Shown piece after piece: positions 63,348 to 64,000 of a stretch of 64,000 nt of DNA. Within the stretch, counting starts at the first letter, position 1. Every line of letters begins with the position of its first letter. The stretch comes from Bin87 sp034423595 (GTDB lineage: Bacteria > Chloroflexota > Dehalococcoidia > Lucifugimonadales > UBA3495). A program made the translations under genes and the position numbers. The notes beneath the pieces are model-generated. The model was given only the letters and a program-made list of their open reading frames with translations, was not told the DNA's origin and ran no database searches. Where the stretch lies: positions 558,001-622,000 of the forward strand of contig OZ242258.1 in NCBI GenBank assembly GCA_965207025.1, given 5' to 3'.

Positions 63348-64000
63348 ATGGCATTCTCACGAGAGCGAATTCTAGACGCCCTAGCCCGGCTACCGTTCGT
63401 CGACGCCGGCGAACTGGCCCTGATCCTCGGCGCGCCGGCCGCGACGGTGCACCGCGCCCTGACCGGCCTGCTGCAAGACGGCAGTGCCGGGCGGGTGAGC
63501 CACGGCACCGCCCATCTGCCCTCCAGCCACCGCTACTGCCTCACGAGGAAGGGCATCGCCGAAGCCGCCGACACCCTGGGGTTCGACACGTCGTCGGACT
63601 TCGTGCGGGCCTACCCCGTGTCCCGCCAGTGGCTGACCCTGCTGCTGCGCCGGATGGACGCCGTGGCCACGGCGCACCGCCTGGCGGCCACCCTGTCCCC
63701 CGGCGTGGACGGGCTGGAAACCCGGGTGGAGTTCCAGCGCCGGGGTCGGTTCGACGCCATCATCACCCGGCACAACGGCCGCAGCTTCGGCGTGGTGCGC
63801 CAGGGCCTGGCCCTGCGGCGCCGCTCCCTCTACGACCGGCTGCGGGCCATCGCCGAGTATCACCACACTCGCCGTCCCTCCATGGTGCTGGTCCTGGTGC
63901 CCAGCCCTTGGGAGCAGCGGCTCACCGACGAGTTCTGCATGAACGCGGACCTGCGGGATTACTACGTCGCCGTGGAGTCCCGGGAAACGCTGGAAGGCTG
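63348..64000 (+). CDS. Replication-relaxation family protein (3' end outside window)
   Basis: The frame runs from ATG 63348 without a stop to the window end (217 codons). It opens with a winged helix (RERILDALARLPFVDAGELA, ATVHRALTGLLQDG, YCLTRKGIAEAADTLGF) and continues with DAVATAHRLAATLSPGVDG, ETRVEFQRRGRFDAIITRH. This resembles the Replic_Relax family found on plasmids and conjugative elements. It suggests a mobile element starting here. The minus-strand frame opposite is a shadow. Confidence 0.75.
   Translation, partial: MAFSRERILDALARLPFVDAGELALILGAPAATVHRALTGLLQDGSAGRVSHGTAHLPSSHRYCLTRKGIAEAADTLGFDTSSDFVRAYPVSRQWLTLLLRRMDAVATAHRLAATLSPGVDGLETRVEFQRRGRFDAIITRHNGRSFGVVRQGLALRRRSLYDRLRAIAEYHHTRRPSMVLVLVPSPWEQRLTDEFCMNADLRDYYVAVESRETLEG

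Noticed and set aside
63390..63866. Minus-strand frame at the right edge
   Set aside because: Opposite the open replication-relaxation frame, low-complexity Gly/Val/Ala/Gln-rich, a shadow.

Overview
The window is about 64 kb of high-GC bacterial DNA. It looks like one contig from an uncultured Chloroflexota-type organism (Dehalococcoidia/SAR202-like). That placement is inferred from the mix of genes: single-copy housekeeping genes with GTG/TTG/ATA starts, a branched-chain amino acid ABC transporter, a cytochrome P450, a DUF1800/DUF1501 pair, many Pro/Thr-rich lipoproteins, and large LRR/FN3 surface proteins. No rRNA, tRNA or CRISPR array was recognised.

Left third (1-12.5 kb): housekeeping. 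A truncated nuclease-like gene is followed by pheT, a molybdopterin transferase (moeA) with a histidine-rich N-terminus, a protein with an acidic tail, and the translation operon infC-rpmI-rplT, whose infC starts at a rare ATA codon behind a good promoter. Then come two small unknown genes, a minus-strand run (PAC2 protein, M20 peptidase, ricin-lectin lipoprotein), a tandem EthD-like protein and an acyl-CoA-dehydrogenase-like flavoprotein.

Middle (12.5-32 kb): metabolic and surface genes. DUF1800-DUF1501-NHL form one operon. A LIV-type ABC transporter follows (livH-livM-livG-livF, minus strand; LivH is unusually long). Next are a P450, a degenerate OmpR-type regulator, and a peptide-modification cluster (circularly permuted ATP-grasp, transglutaminase, short alpha-E). 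Then come a CDF metal transporter with a His/Cys-rich tail, a DUF2306 protein, a beta-propeller/Ig-like pair and a repeat-bearing lipoprotein. This part holds three copies of a ~120-140 bp inverted-repeat element and three copies of a 29-bp palindrome.

Right half (32-64 kb): accessory DNA. It contains hicBA, a membrane-bound XRE regulator, a decayed N6-methylase with a nearby duplicated fragment, three LRR proteins sharing a plant-like N-terminal cap, a sensor kinase fused to its own DNA-binding response regulator but lacking both phospho-acceptor residues, and an RCC1/GLUG protein. From 52 to 63 kb, every gene on the minus strand looks like a defence island. An excisionase-type HTH, PLD-SNF2 helicase, PIN protein, large N6-methylase and helical protein form one block. 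A CD-NTase-like nucleotidyltransferase, a SLOG-domain protein, a DprA-like SLOG protein and a short protein form a second block that may be a CBASS-like signalling system. Several of these genes carry single-base frameshifts. A replication-relaxation family gene at the right edge suggests a mobile element beyond it.
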